Below, piece by piece: positions 8,001 through 16,075 of a stretch of 64,000 nucleotides of DNA. Position numbers and translations under genes: made by a program. The notes below the pieces were generated by a model that saw only the letters and a list, made by a program, of their open reading frames with translations, was not told the DNA's origin and did not search any database. The stretch spans positions 248,001 to 312,000 of the forward strand of contig NZ_CP048833.1 of the NCBI RefSeq assembly GCF_012971725.1, given 5' to 3'. How positions within the stretch are numbered: position 1 is the first letter of the stretch; each line of letters starts with the position of its first letter. This DNA is from Pseudomonas multiresinivorans (GTDB lineage: Bacteria > Pseudomonadota > Gammaproteobacteria > Pseudomonadales > Pseudomonadaceae).

Positions 8001-9907
8001 TCACTGGCCTCGAGCTGGCGCTGCAGCTCTTCGAGGGTTTCCAGGGCCATCAGCCAGGACTCTTCCAGTTCGCTCTCGCGGGTCTTGAGGGTTGCCTGGC
8101 GCGCCAGCAGGTCGCGCAGTTCGTCCTTGCGCGCGGCTTCGTAAAGGGCGCTGTCACCCAGACGCTCCTCCAGTTCGGCGAGCTGCTCGTGGACCTTGCC
8201 CAGCTCCTTCTCCAGCTTGTCGGCTTCGCGCTTGTGCGGGGCGAGTTGCTGGCGCAGCGCAGCGGCCGCTTGGCGCTGGGCGCGCTTGTCGGTCTTGTCG
8301 CCGGCGGGAGCAGCGGGCGAAGACGGCGTCTGGCGGGCGCGGAAATCCACCAGCCAGCGCGCGTAATCGTCGAGGTCGCCATCGAACTCGCGGATGCGCC
8401 CATCGGCCACCAGCAGGAATTCGTCGGTGGTGCTCTTGAGCAGGTGACGATCGTGGGACACCACCACCACGGCACCGGAGAACTCCTGCAGCGCGAGGGT
8501 CAGCGCCAGGCGCATTTCCAGGTCGAGGTGGTTGGTCGGTTCGTCGAGCAGCAGCAGGTTGGGCTTCTGCCAGGCGATCAACGCCAGGGCCAGGCGCGCC
8601 TTTTCGCCGCCGGAGAAGTTCAGCACCGGCTCGTCGCAGCGCTCGCCACGGAAGTCGAAACCGCCGAGGAAGTCGCGCAGGGTCTGCTCGCGCTCAGCCG
8701 GTGCGATACGTGCCAAGTGCAGCAGCGGGCTGGCCTTGGGGTCCAGCGAGTCGAGCTGGTGCTGGGCGAAGTAACCGATGGCGAGGTTCTCGCCACAAGA
8801 GAGTTCGCCGGCCAGCAGCGACAGGTCGCCGGACAGGGTCTTGATCAGGGTCGACTTGCCCGCGCCGTTGGGGCCGAGCAGGCCGATGCGTGCGCCGGGC
8901 ACCAGTTGCAGCTTGACCTTCTCCAGCACGGTCTTGTCGCCGTAGCCCAGGCGAGCCTCGGAGAGGTTGAGCAGCGGGCTGGAGATCTTGTCGGACTCAC
9001 GGAAGGCGAAGTCGAACGGCGAATCGACGTGGGCCGGCGCCAGTTCTTCCAGGCGTTCCAGCGCCTTGATCCGGCTCTGTGCCTGGCGAGCCTTGGTGGC
9101 CTGGGCGCGGAAGCGGGCGATGTACTTTTCCATGTGCGCGCGTTGCGCCTGCTGTTTCTCGTATGCCTGTTGCTGCTGGGCAAGGCGTTCGGCGCGGGTG
9201 CGCTCGAAGGCCGAGTAGCCGCCGCGGTACAGGGTCAGCTTGCGCTGTTCGAGGTGGGCGATGTTGTCCACCACGGCATCGAGGAAATCGCGGTCGTGGG
9301 AGATCAGCAGCAGCGTGCCTGGATAGCCCTTGAGCCACTCTTCCAGCCAGAGGATGGCGTCGAGGTCCAGGTGGTTGGTCGGTTCGTCGAGCAGCAGCAG
9401 TTCGGACGGGCACATCAGCGCCTGCGCGAGGTTCAGGCGCATCCGCCAGCCACCCGAGAAGTCGCCGACGCGGCGGTCCATCTGCTCGGGCGTAAAGCCA
9501 AGCCCCGCCAGCAGCTTGCGCGCACGGGCGTCGGCGGTGTATCCGTCGGCACTGTCCAGCTCGCTGTGCAGGCGCGCCAGAGCAGTACCATCGTGGGCGT
9601 CTTCGGCCGCGGCGAGGTCCGCCTGGATCTTGCGCAGGTGCACGTCGCCGTCGAGTACATAGTCGACGGCAAGGCGGTCGAGGGTATCGACCTCCTGGCG
9701 CATGTGCGCGATACGCCAGTCCGCCGGCAGGTAGCAGTCGCCGGCATCCTGGCCGAGCTGGCCGCGCAGCAGGGCGAACAGGCTCGACTTGCCGGCGCCG
9801 TTGGCGCCGATCAGGCCGACTTTCTGTCCGGCGTGCAAGGTGAGTTCGGCACCTTCCAGCAAGCGCTGGGGGCCACGCTGTAGCGTAAGATTTTGTAGTC
9901 GAATCAT
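7997..9907 (-). CDS. ABC-F family ATPase (YheS/Uup type)
   Basis: The 636-residue soluble protein has two ABC cassettes and no membrane segments. Walker A motifs are GANGAGKSS (about 36) and GPNGAGKST (about 348). Signatures are FSGGWRMRL and FSGGEKARL, and each cassette has LLLDEPTNHLDL. A charged linker separates the cassettes, and a C-terminal coiled coil (from about 540) resembles Uup/YheS. ABC-F proteins act on the ribosome as translation factors rather than transporters. It heads an operon with the MscS gene and is divergent from the TIGR02444 gene. Confidence 0.93.
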   Translation of the reverse strand: MIRLQNLTLQRGPQRLLEGAELTLHAGQKVGLIGANGAGKSSLFALLRGQLGQDAGDCYLPADWRIAHMRQEVDTLDRLAVDYVLDGDVHLRKIQADLAAAEDAHDGTALARLHSELDSADGYTADARARKLLAGLGFTPEQMDRRVGDFSGGWRMRLNLAQALMCPSELLLLDEPTNHLDLDAILWLEEWLKGYPGTLLLISHDRDFLDAVVDNIAHLEQRKLTLYRGGYSAFERTRAERLAQQQQAYEKQQAQRAHMEKYIARFRAQATKARQAQSRIKALERLEELAPAHVDSPFDFAFRESDKISSPLLNLSEARLGYGDKTVLEKVKLQLVPGARIGLLGPNGAGKSTLIKTLSGDLSLLAGELSCGENLAIGYFAQHQLDSLDPKASPLLHLARIAPAEREQTLRDFLGGFDFRGERCDEPVLNFSGGEKARLALALIAWQKPNLLLLDEPTNHLDLEMRLALTLALQEFSGAVVVVSHDRHLLKSTTDEFLLVADGRIREFDGDLDDYARWLVDFRARQTPSSPAAPAGDKTDKRAQRQAAAALRQQLAPHKREADKLEKELGKVHEQLAELEERLGDSALYEAARKDELRDLLARQATLKTRESELEESWLMALETLEELQRQLEASE

Positions 9908-9954
9908 GGCGGCGGAGTTTATCAGCTTCGCCTGGCAATCGCTGTGGGTGCTCT

Positions 9955-10419
9955 ATGTCTGATGATGTCTGGTCGTATGCGCTGAAACTCTACGCCCGCC
10001 CTGGGGTTGAGGCGGCTTGCCTGTCGCTGCAGGAAGGCGGTGGGGATGTCTGCCTGCTGCTCGCTTCGGCCTGGCTGGGAAGCACTGGCGTGGCCTTCTC
10101 GCCGTCGCGAATGAGCGCGCTGGAATGCACTGCGCGGGAGTGGCGCGAGGAAGTGATAGTGCCGCTGCGTTCGCTGCGTCAGCGCTGGCGCCAATCGGCG
10201 AAGCAGGACGCAGAGCTGGCGCCGCTGCGAGAGCGGATCAAGCAGCTCGAACTGGAAGCGGAAAAGGTGCTGCTGGGAAGACTGGAGGCGGTGGCAAGGG
10301 GTTGGCCACGAGGTGAAGCGCAGGAACTGGTGTACTGGCTGGAAGCTGCAGCCGGTGAAGCGGGCGGCTTGCGCCGCGATGCGCAGGAAACCCTGCGCAT
10401 CGCGGCGAGCCTCTCCTGA
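9955..10419 (+). CDS. TIGR02444 (DUF2390) family protein
   Basis: The 154-residue cytoplasmic protein matches the TIGR02444 family by its start (DVWSYALKLYARPGVEAACL), the D-V-C-L-L-L-A-x-x-W-L segment and the basic R-S-L-R-Q-R-W-R motif before a helical C-terminal half. Function is unknown. In Pseudomonas it is consistently found between the ABC-F gene and algP, as here. It converges with algP, with only 3 bases between the stops. Confidence 0.87.
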   Translation: MSDDVWSYALKLYARPGVEAACLSLQEGGGDVCLLLASAWLGSTGVAFSPSRMSALECTAREWREEVIVPLRSLRQRWRQSAKQDAELAPLRERIKQLELEAEKVLLGRLEAVARGWPRGEAQELVYWLEAAAGEAGGLRRDAQETLRIAASLS

Positions 10420-10422
10420 GCC

Positions 10423-11601
10423 TCAGGAAGCGCTGGAGGGGGTGCTGCTGGCCGGAGTAGCCGGTGCCGGAGTGGTGCTGGCAACCGGGGTAGCGGCCGG
10501 AGCGCTCGGCTGGGCAGCCGGTGCGCTCGGGGCAGCCGGAGCGGCCGGTTTGGCAGCGGCGGCAGGCTTGGGCGCAGCAGGCTTGGCGGCCGGTTTTGCG
10601 GCTGGCTTGGCAGCGGCTTTCACCGCAGGTTTGGCAGCCGGTTTCGCGGCGGGCTTGGCAGCGGCGGCAGGCTTGGCAGCCGGCTTCGCGGCGGGTTTCG
10701 CAGCCGGCTTGGCAGCGACGGGCTTGGCCGCAGCAGGCTTGGCAGCGGCTTTCGCGGCGGGCTTGGCGGCCGGTTTGGCAGCGGCTTTCGCAGCTGGCTT
10801 GGCAGCCGGTTTCGCGGCAGGTTTGGCAGCAGGCTTGGCCGCAGCAGCGGCAGGCTTAGCAGCGGGTTTGGCTGCCGGCTTGGCGGCGGCTTTCGCAGCT
10901 GGCTTGGCGGCTGGCTTCGCGGCAGCTTTGGCAGCCGGTTTGGCAGCAGCGGGTTTTGCAGCGGCAGTTTTCGCAGCCGGTTTGGCAGCGGCTTTAGCGG
11001 CAGGCTTGGCGGCGGGCTTCGCAGCAGGCTTGGCAGCGGCTTTGGCAGCAACAGGCTTGGCAGCGGCAACCTTGGCAGCCGGTTTCGCAGCAGGCTTGGC
11101 AGCGGCTTTCACGGCAGGCTTGGTGGCGGGTTTGGCAGCGGCTTTAGCGGCCGGTCTGGCGGCAGCCTTGGCAACCGGCTTGGCAGCAGCAGCGACCGGC
11201 TTGCGGGTAGCGAGGGACTTGCCAGCGGCTTCCTTCACCTTGGTCACGCCCTGGGCGAGCTTCAGGCTCTCCTGCACATCACGCTTGAGATTGGCGATGT
11301 AGGCACGGGTTTCGGTCTGACGGGTCTTCAGGACATCCAGGGCGCCGTCGATATCGGCGATGGTCGACTTGGCTTTTGCCTGCGCCTTCGCCTTGCCGGC
11401 CTTGGTCGCGTCCTGCAGTTTGGCGCGAGCCTTGTGCAGCTTCTCCTGTGCCTTGCCGCGTTGTTTCTCGAGCTTGGCGAGCAGCTTTTCGGAATCGACC
11501 AGCGCCTGCTTGCAGGCACCTTCGAGGTGTTCGATCAGACTGTTGGACAACTGGTGCAGCAGATGCAACGGAGTGGTGACGGGTTTCTTGTTGGCCGACA
11601 T
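10423..11601 (-). CDS. algP: AlgP (AlgR3), histone H1-like lysine/alanine/proline repeat protein
   Basis: The 392-residue protein begins MSANKKPVTTPLHLLHQLSN, as in P. aeruginosa AlgP, followed by a helical basic domain (about 1-130). Residues 145-360 consist almost entirely of KPAA/KAAAKPAA repeats resembling eukaryotic histone H1 tails, and a Pro/Ala/Ser-rich tail ends the protein. In P. aeruginosa it was described as a DNA-binding activator of algD. The ATG at 11601 is preceded by GGAGG, so the longer upstream frame is not used. The DNA repeats make copy number prone to change. Confidence 0.95.
   Translation of the reverse strand: MSANKKPVTTPLHLLHQLSNSLIEHLEGACKQALVDSEKLLAKLEKQRGKAQEKLHKARAKLQDATKAGKAKAQAKAKSTIADIDGALDVLKTRQTETRAYIANLKRDVQESLKLAQGVTKVKEAAGKSLATRKPVAAAAKPVAKAAARPAAKAAAKPATKPAVKAAAKPAAKPAAKVAAAKPVAAKAAAKPAAKPAAKPAAKAAAKPAAKTAAAKPAAAKPAAKAAAKPAAKPAAKAAAKPAAKPAAKPAAAAAKPAAKPAAKPAAKPAAKAAAKPAAKPAAKAAAKPAAAKPVAAKPAAKPAAKPAAKPAAAAKPAAKPAAKPAVKAAAKPAAKPAAKPAAPKPAAAAKPAAPAAPSAPAAQPSAPAATPVASTTPAPATPASSTPSSAS
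10540..11205. repeat. In-gene KPAA-coding degenerate tandem repeat
   Basis: Short degenerate repeats of 12-15 bases encode K-P-A-A and K-A-A-A-K-P-A-A units, with alternating GCC/GCA/GCG alanine codons. The array is coding and in frame throughout. It creates long spurious open frames on the opposite strand. Confidence 0.9.
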
Positions 11602-12330
11602 GACGTGCCTCCTGGCGGACGTGGTTGCGCCCATACTAGCCCCGCTGATGGCCTCTCGCCAATGTCCTGATTACGCTGCAGGCCGCAGCAGGCATCGGCT
11701 TCAGAGGTTTTCAGCGGTGCGCGAAGGCGCGTTTTTTCACTCACCCAGTGACGCTGTAACTCGCACTTGGTTCCCGCAAGTGATCGCCTGGCCACACGCA
11801 AAGCCGCATGACGCGCGGGTTTGAGCACCGAAAATAAATTTTTCGAGACTGCCGCAAAGCCGCGTCGCAGAGCCTTTCAAGCCATCATTCGCCAGGCCGC
11901 CAGGCCGCCATTCAGAACCCACTGACGCACCTCGACGCCGCTCGAAAATATCTCCGGCGAAGGAGCGAATCGATGCTCGCTCACACCCTTGCACACAATC
12001 GAAAAACAACCGCCTCGGGCATCGTTTTCACCTTCGAAAAATTCACGCACCACCCTCATTGCGAGCTGCCGAACGGCGTGAGTTTTCACCATGGCACGCT
12101 GACGCCGAGACAAGCTGCGAAGTGCGAAAAAAATCGCGGACAGGGCCCGCCCCTGCGCTCCGGGACGATGCTGGGGAGGGACGCGAAATAGCCCCACGGC
12201 AGAGGACCGGGGCGAAGAGATGGCCTGGTACAGATTCTTCAAAAGACGACGGCGCCTTTTAACCGAACATGAACCACGAGCAGGCTCTGTCCGTGATCGG
12301 CTTGAACGGCACGAACCCAACCCTGAAACG
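11602..12330. other. Gene-free algP upstream region with A-tract repeats
   Basis: About 730 bases lie between algP and the algQ terminator. Base composition is visibly lower in GC than the flanks. CGAAAA motifs recur near 11830, 11943, 12000, 12035 and 12125. A 17-base dyad (CGAAAA, 5 bases, TTTTCG) lies at 11829-11845. Open frames here are short, without ribosome sites or protein-like composition. I interpret it as promoter/leader DNA of algP, perhaps bound by an H-NS-like protein (MvaT); a small RNA cannot be excluded. Confidence 0.45.
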
Positions 12331-12367
12331 AAAACGGCGCGATCACTCCCGGTGATCGCGCCGTTTT
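12331..12367. terminator. Strong terminator downstream of algQ
   Basis: A 16-bp perfect inverted repeat (12331-12346 with 12352-12367) has A4/T4 ends, giving a U-tract on either strand. It lies 14 bases beyond the algQ stop. Confidence 0.88.
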
Positions 12368-12381
12368 CGGCAACACCATGA

Positions 12382-12849
12382 TCAGGCCAGGACGGCTTTC
12401 TGCTCGTGGGCGTTGTGCAGCACCTCGATCAGGCAATCTTCCAGCTCGAAGCGTTCGTGCAGTTGCTGGCGCAGACTCTTCAGCTCGCTGGTCAGGCAGG
12501 TGCCTTCGCGGCAGTCGCCGTTATCGCAACGGTCGTTGAAGTTCAGCGCGTTGGCGGTGATGGTTTCCAGACGCGGGTAGATCTGCTTGGCCAGTTCCAG
12601 GCCCCGCGTATCACCAAAGGCCTGCGCCTCGTTCATCAGCTGTTCGTAGACTTCGAAGTGGCCCGCCGACACGTAGTCGAGCAGGAGCTGACAGAAGTTC
12701 TGGAGATTCTCGGCGTTGGTCTTCGGCGCCTGGACACCGTCCAGGGAATCGAATGCCCGGACCAACTCATGTCGATCCCGCAACCAGCGGTCGATCAGCT
12801 GGTGTACGCCTCCCCAACGTTCCTGGGCATTACGGCAGCTCTCGAGCAT
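12382..12849 (-). CDS. algQ: Anti-RNA polymerase sigma-70 factor AlgQ (Rsd)
   Basis: The 155-residue, all-helical protein starts MLESCRNAQERWGGVHQLID and matches AlgQ/Rsd in length and sequence (W-L-x-x-R-x-x-L-V near the start, FCQLLLDYVSAGHFEVYEQL in the middle). Rsd-family proteins bind region 4 of sigma-70 and shift polymerase toward alternative sigma factors; in P. aeruginosa AlgQ also affects alginate and siderophore genes. A cysteine-rich stretch (CDNGDCREGTC) sits near residue 120. The ATG at 12849 is chosen on homology; the longer frame upstream is non-homologous. Confidence 0.93.
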   Translation of the reverse strand: MLESCRNAQERWGGVHQLIDRWLRDRHELVRAFDSLDGVQAPKTNAENLQNFCQLLLDYVSAGHFEVYEQLMNEAQAFGDTRGLELAKQIYPRLETITANALNFNDRCDNGDCREGTCLTSELKSLRQQLHERFELEDCLIEVLHNAHEQKAVLA

Positions 12850-13059
12850 GTTGTCCTCACTTCCCTTTTCGCCGTCCCGGCAAAGTCCGCCCCGGGACAA
12901 TATTCTGTCGAATCTCGACATCCGCGATGTGTGAAGCTTGTTCGGCGGCGGCTTTCCGACGGAGTGGAAACCCAGAGTATGCCCGCCCGTTATCGCCTTC
13001 AAGACACCAGCAGCGGGAAAATTCATACGGGCGTTTAATCGACAGACCGCGATGCCTCT

Positions 13060-13084
13060 GGCCTGCACCGATCAGGTGCAGGCC
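13060..13084. other. Hairpin between algQ and dsbB
   Basis: A perfect 10-bp stem (13060-13069 with 13075-13084) with a 5-base loop lies just past the dsbB stop. It lacks a U-tract, so it may be a weak or rho-assisted end or an mRNA stabiliser for dsbB. Confidence 0.5.
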
Positions 13085-13106
13085 ATGGCGATTTGAGATG
13101 CGACGC

Positions 13107-13592
13107 TCAGCCGCGGCGGCGGAAGAACTGCACGATGGCGAACAGGGCGAAGCCAATGAAAGCCAGCAGACTCCACTCCGGAATGCTCAGGCCGAGCAGG
13201 GTCCAGGAGACTTCGGCGCAGTCGGCCGAACCGTGGAACATGGTCCAGATGATGTCGGCGTAGGGCATGCTCTCCATCATGTATTCCAGCGGTGGCAGGC
13301 AGGACGGCAGCTGGTCCGGCGGCAGGGTCTGCAGCCAGACCTGGCGCCCTGCGGTGCCGGCGCCACCCAGGGCGCAGAGCAGGATCAGCAGTGAATACAC
13401 GCGCGGCGCACGGCCGTGCAGCGCGGCGATCAGCGAGAACAGCCCGCAGCCGGCAAAGAAGATGCGCTGCAGGATGCACAGCGGGCAGGGCTCCAGCCCG
13501 ACCATGTACTGCAGGTAGAAGCCCGTGCCGAGCATGGCGACGCAAGCGAGGAAAGCGAGGAAGAACAGTGACCGAGGGCTGGCCAGATTCAT
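13107..13592 (-). CDS. dsbB: Disulfide bond formation protein B
   Basis: The 161-residue inner-membrane protein has four helices and both cysteine pairs of DsbB: CPLC (about residue 36-39) in the first periplasmic loop, and cysteines near 97 (SCLPPLEYM) and 124 (SADCAEVSW) in the second. It reoxidises DsbA and passes electrons to quinone. Pseudomonas usually has two DsbB paralogues; the position next to algQ matches the one called dsbB2/dsbH in P. aeruginosa. It is divergent from the sugar dehydrogenase gene. Confidence 0.93.
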   Translation of the reverse strand: MNLASPRSLFFLAFLACVAMLGTGFYLQYMVGLEPCPLCILQRIFFAGCGLFSLIAALHGRAPRVYSLLILLCALGGAGTAGRQVWLQTLPPDQLPSCLPPLEYMMESMPYADIIWTMFHGSADCAEVSWTLLGLSIPEWSLLAFIGFALFAIVQFFRRRG

Positions 13593-13708
13593 GGCGGCTC
13601 CGCTGAAAAGCGCTGTTGCAGGAAAGGCCGCTACGGTAGAGGAAACACCGCGATCAGTTCAAGGCAAGTGTCTAGACTGGCCGGGGCACTCATCCGGGAA
13701 TCCATGCC

Positions 13709-14794
13709 ATGCGTCGTCATTTCCTGCTTTGCTCGCTGCTTTCCCTGACAGCGGTTCCAGCCATCGCCGCCACAGACCTCAGCCACATCCGCTTGCCTGA
13801 AGGCTTCCATATCAGCTTGCTGACCGACCAGGTTCCCGGCGCGCGCGCCATGGCCTGGGGCGACAAGGGCACGCTGTTCGTGGGCAGCCGCTCCTCCGAC
13901 AAGATCTACGCGGTGAAGCCCGACGGCCAGGTGAAGGTGCTCGCCGATGGCCTGCAGATGCCCGTGGGCGTGACCTTCCACAAAGGCGACCTGTACGTAT
14001 CCTCGCTCAGCCGCATCGTCATGCTGCGCGATATCGAGGCGCGCCTCGATGCGCCTCCCAAGGCAGAGGAACTGCCCGCAGAGTTTCCGAAGGAGACTGC
14101 GCACGGCTGGAAATTCATCGCCTTCGGCCCGGACGACAAGCTCTATGTGCCGGTCGGCGCCCCTTGCAATATCTGCCGCCCGGATCGCGAACAGTACGCC
14201 AACCTGCAACGCATGAACGCCGATGGCAGCGCACGGGAGGTGGTCGCCTACGGCATTCGCAACACCGTCGGTTTCACCTGGCATCCGCAGACGAAGCAGC
14301 TGTGGTTCACCGACAATGGACGCGACATGCTGGGCGATGACAAGCCCGACGACGAGTTGAACAAGGTCAGCAAGGTGGGCGAGGACTTCGGCTATCCCGA
14401 CTGTCACCAGGGCGACATCGCCGACCCGGAGGAAGGCAGGAAACCCTGCTCCGCATTCACCCCCCCAGTGGCCAGACTCGGCCCGCACGTGGCGGCGCTG
14501 GGGCTGCGCTTCTACACCGGCGAACAGTTCCCGGCCGAGTACCGCAACAACCTGTTCATCGCCGAACACGGCTCGTGGAACCGCACGCAGAAGATCGGCT
14601 ACCGAGTGGCGCGGGTCGAGCTCAACGAAGACGGCACGCTGAAGCGCCAGAGCGTCTTCGCCGAAGGATGGCTCGGCAAGGACGGCGAGGTGCACGGGCG
14701 GCCGGCGGACGTATTGGTAGCGCCGGACGGCTCGCTGCTGGTCAGCGACGATCAGAACGGCGCGATCTACCGCATCCGCTACGGCAACCCCTGA
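13709..14794 (+). CDS. PQQ-dependent sugar (sorbosone/glucose-type) dehydrogenase
   Basis: The 361-residue protein has a Sec signal peptide (about 1-21, ending AIA-A) and a six-bladed beta-propeller of the soluble glucose/sorbosone dehydrogenase family. Recognisable blade motifs are ARAMAWGDKGTLFVGSR, YGIRNTVGFTWHP, WFTDNGRDMLGD, AEHGSWNR and GRPADVLVAPDGSLLVSDD. These enzymes oxidise sugars or aldehydes in the periplasm with PQQ. No cytochrome domain is fused. It is a single-gene unit ending in a bidirectional terminator shared with hemY. Confidence 0.88.
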   Translation: MRRHFLLCSLLSLTAVPAIAATDLSHIRLPEGFHISLLTDQVPGARAMAWGDKGTLFVGSRSSDKIYAVKPDGQVKVLADGLQMPVGVTFHKGDLYVSSLSRIVMLRDIEARLDAPPKAEELPAEFPKETAHGWKFIAFGPDDKLYVPVGAPCNICRPDREQYANLQRMNADGSAREVVAYGIRNTVGFTWHPQTKQLWFTDNGRDMLGDDKPDDELNKVSKVGEDFGYPDCHQGDIADPEEGRKPCSAFTPPVARLGPHVAALGLRFYTGEQFPAEYRNNLFIAEHGSWNRTQKIGYRVARVELNEDGTLKRQSVFAEGWLGKDGEVHGRPADVLVAPDGSLLVSDDQNGAIYRIRYGNP

Positions 14795-14799
14795 AAACG

Positions 14800-14826
14800 A
14801 AAACGGCGCCCTCGGGCGCCGTTTTC
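14800..14826. terminator. Bidirectional terminator between sugar dehydrogenase and hemY
   Basis: A 12-bp perfect stem with a 2-base loop (14800-14811 with 14814-14825) and A4/T4 borders lies between the two convergent stops. It can serve both transcripts. Confidence 0.88.
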
Positions 14827-14842
14827 ACTGCCAGTGACGGGA

Positions 14843-16075
14843 TCAGGCCCGCACCGCCACCGCCGAGGAAGCCGGAGGGGCCAGCAAACCCAGGCCTTCC
14901 TGGAACAGCTGGTTGCTGCGCTCCACTTCACCGAGCTGCGCCAACAGGCGCGCCAGTTCGGCGCAGGTTTCCGCGCTGCGCTGGCGAGCCAGGCTGGCTT
15001 CCAGGTATTCGCGCGCCTTGCCCCACAGCTTGTTCTGCAGGCAAAGGCGACCGAGGGTGAGCAGCAGCTCCGGATCGTCGCCGTGCTGCTTCAGCCAGCC
15101 TTCGGCGGTCTTCAGCTGGTGCGCGCCATCACGGCCACGGGCGCGGCCGTAGAGGTGTACCAGACGGCTGTCGTAGCCCTCCTTGAGCGCCTTGCGCAGT
15201 ACTTCCTCGGCCTCTTCCGGCGCACCCAGGCGCAACAGCTGATCGGCGTAAGCTGCCACCAACGGCGGTTGCGCGCGAAGGTTGGTCGGCACGTTCTGCC
15301 AGCGCTGGGTCAGCGGCTGCAGGCTGCTTTCGCCCTGGCCAACGCCCTGCTCGCCCGCCTCGCCCAACGCGGCCATCCAGGTGCGGCGCTCCAGATCGGC
15401 CAACTCGGCGTTCTGCAGCACGCGCTCCTTGCGCAGCTCAGGCAGCAACACACACAGCGCCTGCCACTCGTGGAGGCTGACGTACAGCTGCTGGAGCAGC
15501 CGCAGCACGGTCGGATGACGTGGGTGATCCTGGTGCAGCTTGTCCAGCACCACTCGGGCGCGGGCGAAATCGCCCCGGTTGATCAGCAGCTGCGCACGTG
15601 TCAGGCCCACGGCGAGCTCGGTGCCGGGCTCGCGCTCCTGCGCGCGGTCGAGCAACTCGTCGCATTCTTCGGTCTTGCCCAACTCGTTTGCCGCGCGAGC
15701 GGCGCCCAGGTAATGCGGCAGTGGGCGATCGCTAAGCTCCGCGGCACGACGCAAATGACGCAGCGCCTGCGCCCAGTGGCCTTCAGCGAGATCACGTTGA
15801 CCATGTTCCTCGGCCAGTTGCGAGCGGCGACGACGATTGAAGCGCGACCAGGGATTCACCACCCGACCGGATACGCCCAGCAGGCGCAGCACCAGGCGCA
15901 CGGCGAGATAGATCACCCACAGCACCACCAGCAGCGCGAGGAAGGTCCACAGGCTGGATTCGTAGCGGAAGCTCTTGTAGGCGATCAGCACGTAGCCCGA
16001 CTGCTCGGCGATGGCCAGCCCGACCAGGGTGGCCGCCAGGACCACGGCGAGGATCAGGACATAGACGCGGCTCAT
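14843..16075 (-). CDS. hemY: HemY, heme biosynthesis-associated TPR membrane protein
   Basis: The 410-residue protein has two N-terminal membrane helices (about 1-25 and 40-65), the NPWSRFNRRRRSQLAEEHGQ segment, and a long tetratricopeptide-rich region. It belongs to the gammaproteobacterial HemY family (not the protoporphyrinogen oxidase also called HemY). It is genetically tied to heme synthesis but its biochemical role is unsettled. Its ATG overlaps the hemX stop (ATGA), so it is the last gene of hemC-hemD-hemX-hemY. Confidence 0.92.
   Translation of the reverse strand: MSRVYVLILAVVLAATLVGLAIAEQSGYVLIAYKSFRYESSLWTFLALLVVLWVIYLAVRLVLRLLGVSGRVVNPWSRFNRRRRSQLAEEHGQRDLAEGHWAQALRHLRRAAELSDRPLPHYLGAARAANELGKTEECDELLDRAQEREPGTELAVGLTRAQLLINRGDFARARVVLDKLHQDHPRHPTVLRLLQQLYVSLHEWQALCVLLPELRKERVLQNAELADLERRTWMAALGEAGEQGVGQGESSLQPLTQRWQNVPTNLRAQPPLVAAYADQLLRLGAPEEAEEVLRKALKEGYDSRLVHLYGRARGRDGAHQLKTAEGWLKQHGDDPELLLTLGRLCLQNKLWGKAREYLEASLARQRSAETCAELARLLAQLGEVERSNQLFQEGLGLLAPPASSAVAVRA

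Noticed and set aside
7958..9883. 641-residue plus-strand open frame opposite the ABC-F gene
   Set aside because: Antisense of a two-cassette ATPase with intact motifs; composition is not protein-like.
10313..11302. 329-residue Ala/Gly-rich plus-strand frame and the idea of a CRISPR array in algP
   Set aside because: Both come from the in-frame KPAA coding repeats of algP. Units are degenerate and contiguous without unique spacers.
11737..12320. Short minus-strand frames (90 and 147 residues) in the algP-algQ gap
   Set aside because: They overlap each other in different frames, lack ribosome sites and include the algQ terminator region.
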